Notes: a model not told the origin generated them from the letters alone. Shown: positions 25,299 through 38,599, counted from the first letter of the stretch. The stretch is 64,000 nucleotides of DNA from Hevea brasiliensis (GCF_030052815.1 NC_079501.1:96984190-97048189), one strand, 5' to 3'. A program made the numbers and translations.

Positions 25299-28200
25299 CT
25301 AACCTGAAGAATCAAATAAGTGATGATATTTGGCTCGCATTTCAGATTCTGCCTCCCATGTGGCCTCACTACTTGAGTGATTATGCCACAAGACTTTGAT
25401 CAAAGCCACTTCCTTAGACCGGAGTTCCCTAATTTGTCGATCTAAAATCTGTATTGGCTCCTCATATGACATATCATCCCTAAATTGCATGGTTTGAGGT
25501 TGTAAAATATGAGATGGATCTGGTACATACTTCCTAAGCATAGAAATATGGAAAGCTGGATGTACATGTGCAAAACCAGGTGGAAGGGCTAAACGGTAAG
25601 CAACTGCTCCAATTCTCTCCAAAATTTCAAATGGACCAACAAAATGAGGGTTAAGCTTCCCTTTCTTCCCAAACCTCATGATTCCTTTCATAGGGGAAAC
25701 TCTCAGAAATACATGATCACCAATCATAAATTCCACATCTTTACGCTTAGGGTCAGCATAACTTCTTTGTCGACTTTGAGCAGTCAAAAGTCGATCACGA
25801 ATTAGTCGAACCTTCTCTGAAGTTAATTGTAACAACTCTGGTCTAGCAAGTCTTTTTTTCTCCAACTTCATCCCAACAAACTAGTGACCTACACTTTCGA
25901 CCATATAATGCCTCATATGGAGCCATCTCTATACTTGCCTGATAACTGTTATTATAAGCAAACTCCACTAAAGGCAAATAATGATCCCAACAGCCACCAA
26001 AATCCATAACGCATGCACGAAGCATGTCCTCTAATGTCTGTATGGTCCTTTCTGACTGTCCATCCGTCTGAGGGTGAAAAGTAGTACTAAAGTCTACTCG
26101 TGTTCCTAAAGCTTCTTGGAATTTCTTCCAAAATCGAGAAGTAAACTGAGTACCACGATCAGAGACAATGGAAACTGGAACTCCATGAAGACTAACAATC
26201 TTGTTTATATACAACTGTGTAAGTTTAGCAAAGTCATATGTAGTCTTCACAGGAAGGAAATGAGCAGATTTTGTCAATCTGTCCACTATCACCCAGATTG
26301 CATTGTAACCACCTCGTGTACTAGGTAAACCCACAACAAAGTCCAACCCACAACAAAGTCCATGGCAATATGCTCCCACTTCCACTCGGGAATAGGCAAT
26401 GGCTGAAGTAACCCAGATGGTCTCTGATGTTCTGCCTTAACCTGCTGACAAGTCAAACATTTAGCAACAAAGTCTGCAACATCCCTCTTCATGCCACCCC
26501 ACCAATAATGCTTCCTTAAATCACGGTACATCTTAGTTGAACATGGGTGTACTGTGTAAGCAGAATGGTGTGCCTCCTCCATGATTTCTCTTCTCAACTC
26601 ATCAACATTGGGGACATAAAGTCTAGTGCCATAACGAAGAACTCCATCATCATTCAACATGAATCCTTGAGCTTGGCCTTGATAAATATTATCTATAATC
26701 TCACACAGCTGAGAATCCCTCTTTTGAGCAGCCTTAATTCGATCAATCAAGATAGGCCTAACTCGAAAATGTGCTAAGAGTGATCCAGCTATGATTTCAA
26801 ACTCTACTCCCTGATCTAGCAACTCATGTAATTCACCAATCAAAGGCCTCATCTTGGTAGATATATGGGCTAAACTACCAGAAGACTTCCTACTTAGAGC
26901 ATCAGCCACTACATTAGCTTTTCCAGGGTGATACTGTATGGTGCAATCATAATCCTTCAGCAATTCTACCCATCTCCTTTGCCTAAGATTAAGATCACGT
27001 TGGTCAAATATGTATTTGAGACTTTTGTGGTCAGTGAAAATTTCACAAGTCTCACCCTACAAATAGTGCCTCCAGATTTTCAAAGCAAAAATTACTGCAG
27101 CCATTTCCAAATCATGAGTTGGATAATTCTGCTCGTGCCTTTTCAACTGACGAGAAGCATATGCAATAACCCGTCCATGCTGCATCAAAACACATCCTAA
27201 ACCAATCCTAGAAGCATCACAATATACTACATAACCCCCTGATCCAGATGGAAGGGCTAACACTGGTGCTGTAGTTAAGCGAGTCTTAAGCTCCTGAAAA
27301 CTTTTTTCACAAGCCTCAGACCACTGAAATTTCACATTCTTCTGTGTCAACTTAGTTAAAGGTGCTGCAATACGAGAGAAGTCTTGAACAAACCGTCTAT
27401 AATACCCTGCTAAACCCAAGAAACTACGAATCTCTGACACAGTTGTGGGTCTAGGCCAATGAAGCACTGCCTCAACTTTCTTCTTATCAACACACACCCC
27501 ATCCTTAGATACTGTATGGCCTAGGAAAGCCACACTATCTAACCAAAACTCACATTTTGAGAACTTAGCATATAGCTTGTGTTCTCGTAAAGTCTGAAGG
27601 ACAATTCTCAAATGTTGTTCATGCTCCTCCTTACTCTTTGAGTACACTAGAATGTCATCAATGAACACTATAACAAATTGATCTAAGAAAGGCTTGAAAA
27701 CTCTGTTCATGAGATCCATAAAAGCGGCCGGAGCATTGATAAGACCAAAAGACATTACAAGAAATTCATAGTGTCCATACCTAGTCCTAAAGGCTGTCTT
27801 GAGTATGTCTTCTTTCTTGACCCTCAATTGATGATACCCAGATCGAAGATCAATCTTGGAAAAATACTTTGCACCTTGAAGTTGGTCAAATAGGTCATCT
27901 ATGCGTGGAAGAGGATACTTATTATGCACAGTTACCTTATTCAATTGCCTATAATCAATGCACATTCTCAAAGACCCATCCTTCTTCCGTACAAATAACA
28001 CAGGAGCACCCCATGGAGAAACACTAGGGCGAATAAACCCCTTATCTAGTAGGTCCTGTAGTTGCTCCTTCAACTCCTTAAGTTCTGCGGGTGCCATATG
28101 ATAAGGTGGCATAGATATAGGCTCAGTTCCAGAAACTAAGTCTATACCAAACTCTACCTCTTGCTCCGGAGGTAAACCTGATAAATCTTCTGGAAATACA

Positions 28201-28690
28201 TCAGGAAACTCCTTAACCACTGCAACATTCTCCAAACCTAAACCTTCTACCTGAACATCTCTAACATAAGCTAGATACCCCTTACACCTCTTTCGCAATA
28301 ATCGTCTAGTACTCACTACTAAGATAAAATTACTAGAGGCTATACTGTGATCTCCCTGAAATTGAAATTCTTCCTCCCCAGGAATTTTAAAGAGTACAAC
28401 TTTATTATGACAATCCAATGAAACGTGATAAGTGGCTAACCAATCCATGCCTAAAATCTCATCAAACTCAAATATATCTAAAGAAATAAGATCTGTAGCT
28501 AATTTCCTATCTCCAATGTGAACTATAATCCCCTATACACCATATCAGTGTCTATTGCGTTCCTCATAGGTGTTGATACAGATAAAGGATACTCTAACAA
28601 AGTAGGTGGTGTACTAAATATCATGGAAGAGTATGGAGAAACAAAGGAATGGTTGTGCCCCAGTCTTAGCCATAGGCGTCTATTCAGATT
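25299..28690 (-). pseudogene. Ty3/gypsy pol polyprotein, disabled
   Basis: Domains on the minus strand, in order. A protease remnant (THSFVSP-like GHNHSFVSP near 28650; the catalytic DSG segment is lost). Reverse transcriptase (27057-28448 frame) with [18 protein letters not shown] and the active-site FIDDILVYS. RNase H beginning [14 protein letters not shown]. Integrase with an HHCC finger ([14 protein letters not shown]), DDE core segments [21 protein letters not shown] and HPQTDGQSERTIQ. An INT C-terminus HPAFHISMLRKY and a chromodomain VLWHNHSSSEATWE. Breaks: a TAG stop at 27057-27059 in RNase H; a 17-bp tandem duplication (26330-26346/26347-26363) shifting frame before the integrase core; and a +1 run of seven T at 25853-25859 before the integrase C-terminal region. 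Confidence 0.93.
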
Positions 28691-28945
28691 TTTGATTAAT
28701 AGTTTGAGGTGGTACCTCTCTTGTTGAATCAACGTTTGCACCATTAAGACCCTTGGCCCTAGTTCTCCTCTTACGTCTAACAGACCCAGGCACCTATTCA
28801 TTTTAATAAACAAGCATTAAATTTGAAAATGTGAGCCAAATTAAGATAGGTGAAAAAGTACGAAGGACGCAGATATCTGAAGCAATGATAAACTAAAAAG
28901 ACGTTAAGGATCCTATGCTCCGCAAGTTTACTAGACCTCAACCGA

Positions 28946-28957
28946 GCTCTGATACCA
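28946..28957 (-). other. Primer-binding site of the gypsy element
   Basis: Minus-strand TGGTATCAGAGC, 4 bp inside the 5' LTR. It is complementary to the initiator Met tRNA 3' end, and it is the same primer as fragment B at 6165. Confidence 0.93.
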
Positions 28958-28961
28958 ACTT

Positions 28962-29921
28962 TGTCACGACCCAAAATTCTAAATCGTGACCGGCGCATAA
29001 TTTAAGTATTCTTAAATCATGCAAGCCTTATCAGAGTATCTTGAATGAATATATTGTCACTTACTAATCCCAAAAATAGACAAAATTCAATTAAACAAAA
29101 TGCTGAATAAACATCATAAATATCCCATAGGTAAACTGCGGAGTCTCTACAGATTTCAATAAAAACTTAAACTGTTCAATAAACTAAACTAATTATTAGC
29201 CCGAGAAAACATGAATTCGGGCATACTATGAGAATAAATCAAAGTTGTCCCTCTCCAGAAAATGGACTGAATATTTGGATCAGCTGCAGAATTCTACCGA
29301 TGCAAATGGATAATGCATGAGAAAACGTGGTTTGAGCTAGATGCTCAGTGAATGATAATTATAGCACACAACGGAATAGGAACAGGCAGACGCTTGATTA
29401 ATTTTACAATAAATTTTCTATTCAATAAAATCATGCTCATGCTGTCAAAATCATTAATAAAATCATGCTCATGTTTCAGAGAGTCAATAAAATCAAATCA
29501 ATCTCAAATCAATTCAATAACACATCGGTAAATCTTATAGTCAAATATCAATCAATATAAATACATTAAAGGTCTGTTCTCGGAATCCTAATGGGTCTAA
29601 TGCAAAGATAGTTGATAAAAATCAATTATTTAATCAAAATCAAAATAAAATTCAATAATAAAATAAAACTGTAGAAAATCACATATAAAATAATTGTTAA
29701 AATATTAATTTAAAATTTCATTTAATAACAAACTTAATGCTAAGAAATTTTGAAAGGGACTAAAATGGTGTCATGTACTATAATTACCACTCACCTGAAA
29801 TCTTCAAAATAATAGCTAGATTCAATAAAAGAGAGACAATTTCAGCTGACAGAATGAATATTTGAATCTCCTACATACCCAAAATATAAAGAAAATATCA
29901 AATAATAATAAAATATAATAA

Positions 29922-29986
<65 letters not shown>

Positions 29987-30504
29987 TGAAGGTTATTATT
30001 TCACAGTAATCATGATCAACCCAATTCAATACCAATGATCAAAGAAAAAAATAAATTTCTAGAGTAGTTGTAACAAATTGAAGAAAGAAAATAAAATTAA
30101 ATTCACCCATTATTAAATAAAGAATGAGAATTTTTACCTTGAAAACAGAATCGAATATGATGAATAGAGAAGTAAAAATTTAGGGATTCTCTGTTGAGAG
30201 TATTTGATAGAAAAAGGAGGTGACAAACAGGTTTTGAGAGCAAAGTTTAGCAGAATAGATAATTAGGGTATATATATATTTCAAGAGTTCTATTAGGCGT
30301 AGAATGGGATAAGAGTTATTATTGAACTGGGTTGTCCAGACTGCAGATATATATTTAATTTCAAAAATATATATATATATATATCTAAAAATAAATAAGC
30401 AGACCATCCAATAAAATATATATATTTTTTATAAATATATTAAATTATTGTTAGCTAATTAAAATAAAATAATAATAAATAATAAATGTATATGGGTTTT
30501 CACA
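28962..30504 (-). repeat. 5' LTR of the gypsy element (1,543 bp)
   Basis: TG...CA termini on the minus strand (TGTGAAAACCC...GGTCGTGACA). Relative to the 3' LTR it has lost ~370 bp, and the deletion junction near 29461-29475 carries a short filler copy of CATGCTCATG from nearby sequence. Confidence 0.93.
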
Positions 30505-30509
30505 GTAAA

Positions 30510-31240
30510 AAAAAACACTTATATCTAAGTTTCGTTTGTTTCATAGAAAATAATTTAAAAATATTTTTTAAAATAATATTTTTTATTATTTGATTACTAT
30601 GTTAAACTAATGATATGTATTTAGATTATGTATGTATAAGTGTTCTCATATTTATATAAGATTATTAAAGTTTAGAAAATGAAAACTGATTTTCTCTTCT
30701 AAAAAGAATAGATTATTTTTCTTAAAAATGATTTAATTTTCTTTTTATCAGGAAAATATTTTTCATTAACTTATTTTTTTAAGCTTCTCAATTGTTAGAA
30801 AATACGAAAAATATTATTTAATAAATTATTTTTTTAAAACAACGGAGTTTTATATTTTTTAATATTTTAAAAAAATTAAAATAAAAATTATTATAGTTTT
30901 TTTTTCCATGTCTTCAAATAGACATTCTATACTCCATATATTTTTTATCATTAATAATTAAAATCATGTTTTATTTTTAAAACTTCTAAAATATGAAAAA
31001 AATTATATAATCTTTCATTTATTTGCTTCTTTGATTTCATGAACAAAAATTACACTTTTCTTTTTAGTTCATTAAAACTTTCCAAGACTGTTAAATAGTT
31101 ATTGTTTGGTTTGTCATAGAGATTAACCTCATATAAAATGGAAAATTCTGTTGTATTCAAATATGAAAAAATTTTACCAGCTTTAAATTTACTTTTTAAT
31201 CTCTGCATTATAGTGAAATTAATGACTTGATAATCCTTAA
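30510..31240. other. AT-rich intergenic sequence
   Basis: Right flank of the gypsy insertion. Poly-A/T rich; no gene or RNA recognised. Open frames here are short and lack domain features. Confidence 0.6.
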
Positions 31241-31627
31241 AACTCAACTCAACTAAGCCTTTATCCTAGAAATTTGGGGTCGGCTATATGAATTTGCTTT
31301 CTCCACTCTAAACGATTTTGAGTTGAATCCTCAGAAATTTACAATGCTTCTAGGTCATATTGTACTCTCTTCCAAGTTAATTTAGGTTTACTTCTTTTTT
31401 TCTTTCGATCCTCTAACATAATGTGCTCTACTTATCTAACTGGAGCCTCTGTATATTTACGCTTCACATGACCAAACCATTTTAATCTCCCTTCTCTCAA
31501 CTTATCCTTAATTGGTACCACTCCTACATTTTCTCTAATATTCTCATTACGGACTTTATCTAGTCTAGTATGGCCACTCATCTACCTTAACATTCTCATC
31601 TCTGCAACTCTTATCTTAGACGCATAC
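31241..31627 (-). mobile_element. 5'-truncated RTE-type LINE, copy A
   Basis: Shares its 3' end (GGCTTAGTTGAGTTGAGTT tail on the minus strand) and about 390 bp with the large LINE at 45376-48420. Homology stops at CGCATAC (31627). The encoded RT C-terminal region is broken. No clear target duplication. Confidence 0.85.
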
Positions 31628-32669
31628 AACTAGATAAAAATGGACAGAATGATCAAATAGTCAGCAGGATTAAATGTGAATAACTAAATCATGTATTTCT
31701 GAAAAGTACAAGCATTAAATCATTAATTTTAACATAATCAATAGACTAAATAATGATATTTAAAAAAAAAAAATCATATCCTTTCTTCATATTCTGATAT
31801 TTTCTTAAAACCTAAATAAGCCTTGTATTTATTAGAGAAGTTTAATTTAACTTATTTTTAATTTTTTGTCTAAATTAGTCTACAAAATTTTAATTTAAGC
31901 TTAATTTAACTCAAAAATTAAAATTTATAGACTAAATTTATTGATTTTTTATTTAAATAAAAAAAATTAAGAAGTTTAATTTCTTAATTTTAAAATTAGA
32001 ATTCTTAATTTCTTGATTTTTTTTGCCAATTTTTATTATTAGTTTAGTAAAAGAATCACTTTTCTTACAATGCTTTAATTGCTCATCATTTTATTTGACT
32101 AGCACCTTTGACATGGACCGAGTAAAAGAAAGAAATAAAGAATCAAATGCAATGACTAGAGATCTTCCAGTGTTTTAGGAGTACTAATTAGAATTTGAAA
32201 AAGAGAAAGAAATATATTAATAACCATTTGATAATTCTCTACCCTTAATTTCTTTCTGGTTCTTAGAAAAGGTAAGCTATAGGCTATAGCATATAAACAT
32301 CACTTATGGTTGCATGGTGGAATTGTTGGGATGGATGTGATCTAAAGTTCTTCATGGAAATCTTCATAATTTTCACTGATACTGTTATGCACAGTGGTGT
32401 AAAATATAAGTTCATAATTTATCATCTCATCTTTACTTAAATAACATTTCAACTTGAAAAAAAATATATAAAAAAAATTGAATATTAAAAATCAAGTGCA
32501 ATGAATTTTAACTCTATAATATTAAAATCATTTTTAGAGTACAAGATCTTGATCTATATAATATATAAGCTAAAAACTAAAAAATGGTTAATAAAAATTT
32601 AATACTTGCATTCAAAATTAATTGACACATGGTATAATTAAAAATAATAATTTTATTTAAAAAAGATAA
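31628..32669. other. AT-rich intergenic sequence
   Basis: Contains a weak fold-back AT-rich repeat near 31800-31990 (ACTTATTTTTAATTTTTTGTC and related inverted motifs, like those at 42600-43170). No gene seen. Confidence 0.5.
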
Positions 32670-35600
32670 TGTAACGCCCCTTACTCGTCTACAGTGTAGC
32701 CGAGCAAAGCGTGTCACATTCAATACCAAAACACTCTATCTTATCTTATCTTGTCCATTGTTAATTTTAAATTTCATAGAAAACATATAGTAATTTTTTT
32801 TTTTTTATTTCTATGGAGACCCGGACAGAGCCTCCTTTGTTTTATTAGCATCTAGCGGGTTCCAATATTTACCTGTCAACATAATCATATACTACTCATT
32901 TCCTTATACATCATCTCATTCACAAATTCTCATGTAATTTCAAGAAAAATATATAATTCATTCATATGGAAATTTATATACAAAAGTTCACAAGCTTTAT
33001 TTACAATCCAAAATATAATTATAATTTATTTACAATGTTCTAAATGAGTTACACTGTATCTACTTATGTACAATAAACAAAATGCAAAATCTAATAACAT
33101 GGGCCCTACCAAAATAAATATTGCTGAGGTGACTAACAGACACTGATAGATCTGGATGAAGCCCTATCTAAGAACTACTGCTGCGGCTTCTGCTATGGCT
33201 ATATCTGATCTCTGGTACCTACAGGATCGAAAATTAACGCGCTAAGCGAATTACTTAGTGGTGCATAATTTAAAATAAAAATAACTAAATAATTAAAAAT
33301 AATATCTCTATGCTTAGTTTCATAAAATCTAAGTCATTTATAAATTTTCTGCACTTTAGAATCAATTATATTTAACAGGATCTTTTATGTTCATTTCTCT
33401 TATCTTCAGTCTCAATTATTTTATAATATTGCCCAAGTAACTTATAATAGACTATAAGTGCTAGATATACAGGAGTATACTAGTTAGATAATCATATGTC
33501 TATCCTATATACAACTGTCATGTTAGGCATAAGGCCAACGGGTAGACTTTTAAAGCCATAAATGAAATTAGGCACAATGGCCAACGGGCAGACATAAAGC
33601 TTATAGAATAATCATATCAGACATATTTTATTAATAAATAATTATTCATGTAGGCAGTACTGCTATCTGTAGTCCCTAATTGGTATACCAATCGATCAAG
33701 CTATATATTTAAGCCTATGTTTACTTTAGACAATCAAGCATTATTAATTTCTTATTAGAAATTTCATATCAATTTGTAGTGGAAAAGTGGGTCTCACATA
33801 TCTATTTCATGTAATTTAGTATTTAACAAAATATTAGGGTTAAAATCCTACCATAAAATAATTTGTCTTATGAACCTTTCTTTAGGTTCAGTTTTAATGT
33901 CTTAATTTTACATATCAATTTGATCAATTTCTGGCCACTGTTTGGCTATACTTCCTTCATAAAAGTTATTCCTCTATGTCTTGTCTTTGTTTTTCCTTTT
34001 TGAATCATGTCATTTGGATTTCTAGAACTCAAGTTATGGTTAACTAACCATAACTAGTTCATTTCCTAATTCTGGATCCTTAGCTAGGCAGATTTTAGAG
34101 TTACACTTTATCAATTTAATTGAACATGTTGCAGCCACTTTTAGGCTTAGTGTTCTTCATAGAATTTGTTTCTCTATGTCTTATGGTCACACAGAATTTT
34201 GAATTGTAATTTTTCAAGTTTTGTAAAATTAATTATAGTCAAATCATTAGCCTGGACTCATGTACCCTATGCCAACAAGATTCCAGTTCAGGTCAGTGGC
34301 TTTGAATCAACTTTTAGGGTTCTTACATTCACAATTTGAGGAAAGTGTCTAAACCAAAGTTGGAGCCCTATTTCTTAGGTTTCCAGAACAGTATGGATCA
34401 TCCCAATTGGAGTTTACTAGTGGTAGATATGACTAAAAGGCTATTCTAGGGTCAAGTGGTCACTTAGACAATTTTTAGAATTTGTATACTAATTTGACCT
34501 AGACAATTGACCTAGTTTCCTTAATTTCTGAGTTTTAGTCAAAACACCAATATTGTATATTTATGTCTTGTGGAAATTTTGCCACTAGTTTCATTGTATT
34601 TGAATTTTCGTAGACCAAGTTATAGCCTTTTTTTCAAAACTGGTCAAGTAAGCCTATGTCCAACAATTTCTAGGCAATATGATTCTGGACAGTTTTGTGA
34701 CTTAATTTAGACTAGCAATTTGGTTTGGTTAGAGGAATTTTTGGATTCTGTATTTTTCATGAAAGTTGTAGTACTATGTCTAAGCTTTTCAATGGTATAA
34801 AATTCAAATCATTTAGATATGTCTAGAGGGAGTTATGACCAAATGAATATGTACTGTTCATTTGGTCGTTTTTCTGGATTCATTGTATGATTAGCTGGAT
34901 TGAAATAGTAATTAGGTCAATTTGTGGACAAAATTTAGGCATAGTTTCTTCATGAAAAATAGAGTATTTTGGGTTTAGTTTCACCTCCAATTGGCTTAAT
35001 ACTAATTGGAGCAACACATATTCAGTTATGGCTCAAAACACATACTGGATTTATAAAGTCCCAAACCTACAAAGAAATGTATACTTCTAATTTCATTTCC
35101 TCCAACTCCCAAACTACAAATTAGCATTCATGGCACTTGTAAATATCATCAACTCATCTCAACAAAGTCAAATTCCAGCAATTACATAAAATCTCCAATA
35201 GTTAGGTCAAAACCCTAACTCAAAGTGTCAAAGTCAAGCATACTCATGCAAATTCAAATTTATAATGCATGTAACTTCATCACTCAACATCATTAATCAT
35301 CATTATAGTCAAGAATTCATCAGCACCACTAATCATCATTTACATACATGAATTTATCAAACCCCCATGTTTCCCAAGGCTGCCGAATTCTAAGGTTCTC
35401 AATTACTCATCATTTTCTTCAATTTTCTTATCATAGCAACTCATTTCAACATGCTTAGCATGATTAAAGAAGAGAGGTAAGATAAATCTTGCACTAACCT
35501 TGTTCAAGAAATTCCCAAGCTTGTAAAACTTCAAGTTCCCTTAAATTCTTGGCTGCTAATAGACTTCCCAAGGTGTGGGAATGATTTTTATTGAAGGGAT

Positions 35601-36366
35601 TTATGGAAAATATGGTGAGAAAGGGGAGGAAATCAAGCTCAAAAGCTTAAAAATGGTGAGAGCTAGTGAGAGGGAATTTCGGCCATGGGAGAGTTGAAGA
35701 AGGAAGAAGATGAAAATGACCTTGAATGGTTGGATTTGTCTTCTTATGTATATATATATATACTATGGTAAATTGCATAAAATATTAATAATGTAATATT
35801 TGCATCATGCTTTGTAATAACTCATATAATAACTCATATATTTATATTTGATTTTCTTTCTTCTCTTTTCCCATTTCAATTGCATTTTTCATTATTTTAA
35901 TTTATTTTATGTATTTTTATCTCTCTCATTTTTAATTGACATTTATGTCAAAATCCAACTCTGAGGTTGAAATGACCAGAATGCCCTTCGTTATGCTTGT
36001 CGGGTTATTTTTATCTTTACCCATTAATAAATTTTCTTAAATTTTTTTTGATATTTTTAATGTCATTTATACCTCAGTAAACCTTTAATTAAGTCCCGAA
36101 TATTTCAAGGATTCCTCGTGGGTCTGGGATCAACAATTGTCTATACAGTGACTTAATACGGCCACCCATCGCAGTGGTCCCGGCTCTTTTAACCCAGTTA
36201 TATTTCATTTCTTTTATTCTTCCTTAATTTTTTTTTTGTCTTTATTTCATCAATTTATGTCTCCTCACCCTAGTTTAAGTGTAATTTCAGATATTCTAAC
36301 TGTCCAAACAAATATTAGTCATCAGAATAGTATGATGTACGGACAACCTAAGGTGAAGGTGTTACA
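32670..36366 (-). mobile_element. Large solo LTR of a Ty3/gypsy element (3.7 kb)
   Basis: On the minus strand it starts TGTAACACCTTCACC and ends AAGGGGCGTTACA. Flanking pentamers are GATAA (32665-32669) and GGTAA (36367-36371), a 4/5 target duplication. No primer-binding site, polypurine tract or coding region lies inside. The composition is even and differs from its surroundings. I read it as a solo LTR left by recombination between two LTRs. A non-coding LTR this long is known for some plant gypsy families, but I could not compare it with a full copy. Confidence 0.65.
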
Positions 36367-36513
36367 GGTAAAATATTTGAAATTTACAAATTTTAAAATA
36401 TTAAAAATTTTGTTTTAATTTATTTTTTATAAAATTTAATTATTGGTATTAGATAATGCTTAATCTAATAATTTTATCTGAAATTATATAATATATTTAA
36501 TATAAAATAAGTT

Positions 36514-36515
36514 TA

Positions 36516-36570
<55 letters not shown>
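36514..36570. repeat. (AT)n microsatellite
   Basis: An AT dinucleotide run of about 55 bp in AT-rich spacer between the solo LTR and LINE copy B. Confidence 0.9.
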
Positions 36571-36572
<2 letters not shown>

Positions 36573-36732
36573 CTAAAGATTTTAAAATATCATCATTATT
36601 TGACATATGATGTAATGAAAAAAATACTAACTTTTTAAAAAAATTCATTTGATTTATTATTTTCTAATTATAAATATAATGGTTGGTATTAGATAATACT
36701 TAACTTATTATATTTTATCTTAAAATATATAA

Positions 36733-37212
36733 CTCAACTCAACTAAGCCTTTATCCAAAAAATTTGGAGTCGGCTATATGAATTCTCTTTTTCCACTATA
36801 AACGATTTTGGGTTAAATCCTTGGAAATGTGTAATACTTCTAGATCATATTGTATTACTATCCTCTAGGTCAGTTTAGGTCTACCCCTTATTTTATTTCT
36901 ATCATCTAACCTAATGTGCTCTATTTGTCTAATTGGAGCCTCCGTATGTCTACGCTTCACATGACCAAGCTATCTCAATATCTTTTCTCTCAAGTTATCT
37001 TAAATTGGCACCACTCCTACCTTTTCTCTAATACTCTCATTTCAGACTTTATCTAGTATAGTATGATCACTCATCCACTTTATCATTCTCATCTCTGCAA
37101 CTCTTATCTTAGACACATACGACTCATTTAGTACCCAACATTCACTGACATATAACATGGCCGGTCGTATGGCTATACAATAAAATTTTCCTTTCAACTT
37201 CAACTTATTGGG
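36733..37212 (-). mobile_element. 5'-truncated RTE-type LINE, copy B, with 17-bp TSD
   Basis: About 480 bp homologous to the 3' end of the LINE at 45376-48420. It is bounded by a perfect 17-bp direct repeat, TATCTTAAAATATATAA, at 36716-36732 and 37213-37229. This is the target-site duplication expected of target-primed reverse transcription with 5' truncation. Confidence 0.92.
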
Positions 37213-37229
37213 TATCTTAAAATATATAA

Positions 37230-37302
37230 TTATTTCAATTTTAAATATAAAATAAAATTAAAGGAAATTTATTTAATATAAATGTAATTTTAATTTTTTT
37301 CA

Positions 37303-37354
<52 letters not shown>

Positions 37355-38430
37355 TTTTATTTTGTAAAAGAAATTAATAATTTCTTTTATAAATAGTGAT
37401 GATACACACATATATATATATAATATATCACATGTGAATTTTTAAATTTTAATTTTTCTATATTTTTATAAAAAAATATATGCTTATAGTTTACATTAAT
37501 GTAAAAAATTATAAATATATAATTAATAATATTAAAAAGATGAACCATCTTTTATATATATATCTAAAAAATTATTAATTTTATTTAACTTTTTTTATTT
37601 TTTATTATAAATTTATTTATTAGAATTAGATATATTTAACTTGATAATCTTGTCTTAACTGAATTTAAAATATTATTTTAATTTATTTTTTAATTATAAT
37701 TTTTTTTCAGTCTTATTATTATCATTTAAAACTGAAAATTTGTTATATTAATTAAAAGCCCCCTTTAAAATATTTAATTCATATACAATTTTTAAATTTA
37801 TTTTTATATAATTATTAAAAATAATTAATCAGATATATTAGTAAATTATATTTTTTATTTTAGAGATACTTAATCCTTAATCATATATTTTTTTTTACTT
37901 AATGCCTTTATATTATTTCCTACCATCAGATAAGTTAAATGATTTTTTACTAATTATCTTTAGAGCCAAAAATTACAGTTTTATCTCTTAAAATAGTTGT
38001 TGACAAAATTTCTCTTACATTTATTTTAATTAGATAAATTATTTTGGTTTAAATTAAATATTAATTTATATATATATTAATTGAATTTTTTTATTAATAT
38101 ATAAAAAATAAAAAATTTAAATGAATGTTCATTTAATTTAAATTAAATAAAAATTAAAAATAAAACTTTGAAATTATTATCACACAACGTATGAGTAAAT
38201 AATTAGTATGAAATATTCATGAATATTTTTTTGAAATTTGTGGTTATAGATTGAAAAAAAATTTCAACAAATTAAAATTTTATTTAATTATTTAAAAATT
38301 TTTGTAAATAAAATATGTTAACTTAACTTTAAATTAATTTTAAAAATTTTATAAATAATATATTTATATTTACTAATTTCATAATTGTCAGATCCGAATT
38401 TCAATCACAATTAACAAAAATTTCAACGGT
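37230..38430. other. AT-rich spacer upstream of BiP
   Basis: Contains an (AT)n run at about 37305-37350 and otherwise poly-A/T sequence. No gene seen. Composition changes sharply at about 38400, where the BiP promoter begins. Confidence 0.6.
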
Positions 38431-38588
38431 AAGGCTAAATTGACAGATCCAAACACATCCTTAGTGGGTCTTCATGGCGTGCAAGACATTTTGGAAGTGA
38501 AAAATGAGAGGACGGTGAGAATTTGTCCAACGCAAGATCTTGAATCTGATTGGCTGGTAAGACCTCATGAGAGTCACTCTGAAATCTA

Positions 38589-38599
38589 ATTGGTCCACG
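38589..38599 (+). promoter_or_regulatory. BIP: ERSE-II element of the BiP promoter
   Basis: ATTGGTCCACG fits ERSE-II (ATTGG-N-CCACG) exactly. In plants, ERSE-type sites are bound by ER-stress bZIP factors (bZIP28/bZIP60 class) with NF-Y on the CCAAT half, driving unfolded-protein-response genes. It lies ~92 bp upstream of the TATA box and ~200 bp upstream of the BiP start codon. Another ATTGG occurs at about 38550. Confidence 0.85.

Larger units (their letters stand above)
23257..30504 (-). mobile_element. Ty3/gypsy chromovirus retrotransposon, gag-deleted, with TSD
   Basis: A complete insertion on the minus strand. The 5' LTR is at 28962-30504, the primer-binding site at 28946-28957, a broken pol at 25299-28690, the polypurine tract at about 25249-25260 and the 3' LTR at 23257-25246. 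Both outer flanks carry GTAAA (23252-23256 and 30505-30509), a 5-bp target duplication that confirms the limits. The internal region is only 3.7 kb: gag and the protease active site are missing. Pol order (PR remnant, RT, RNase H, INT, chromodomain) and the C-terminal chromodomain place it in the chromovirus branch, Tekay-like. It cannot encode its own mobility. Confidence 0.95.
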
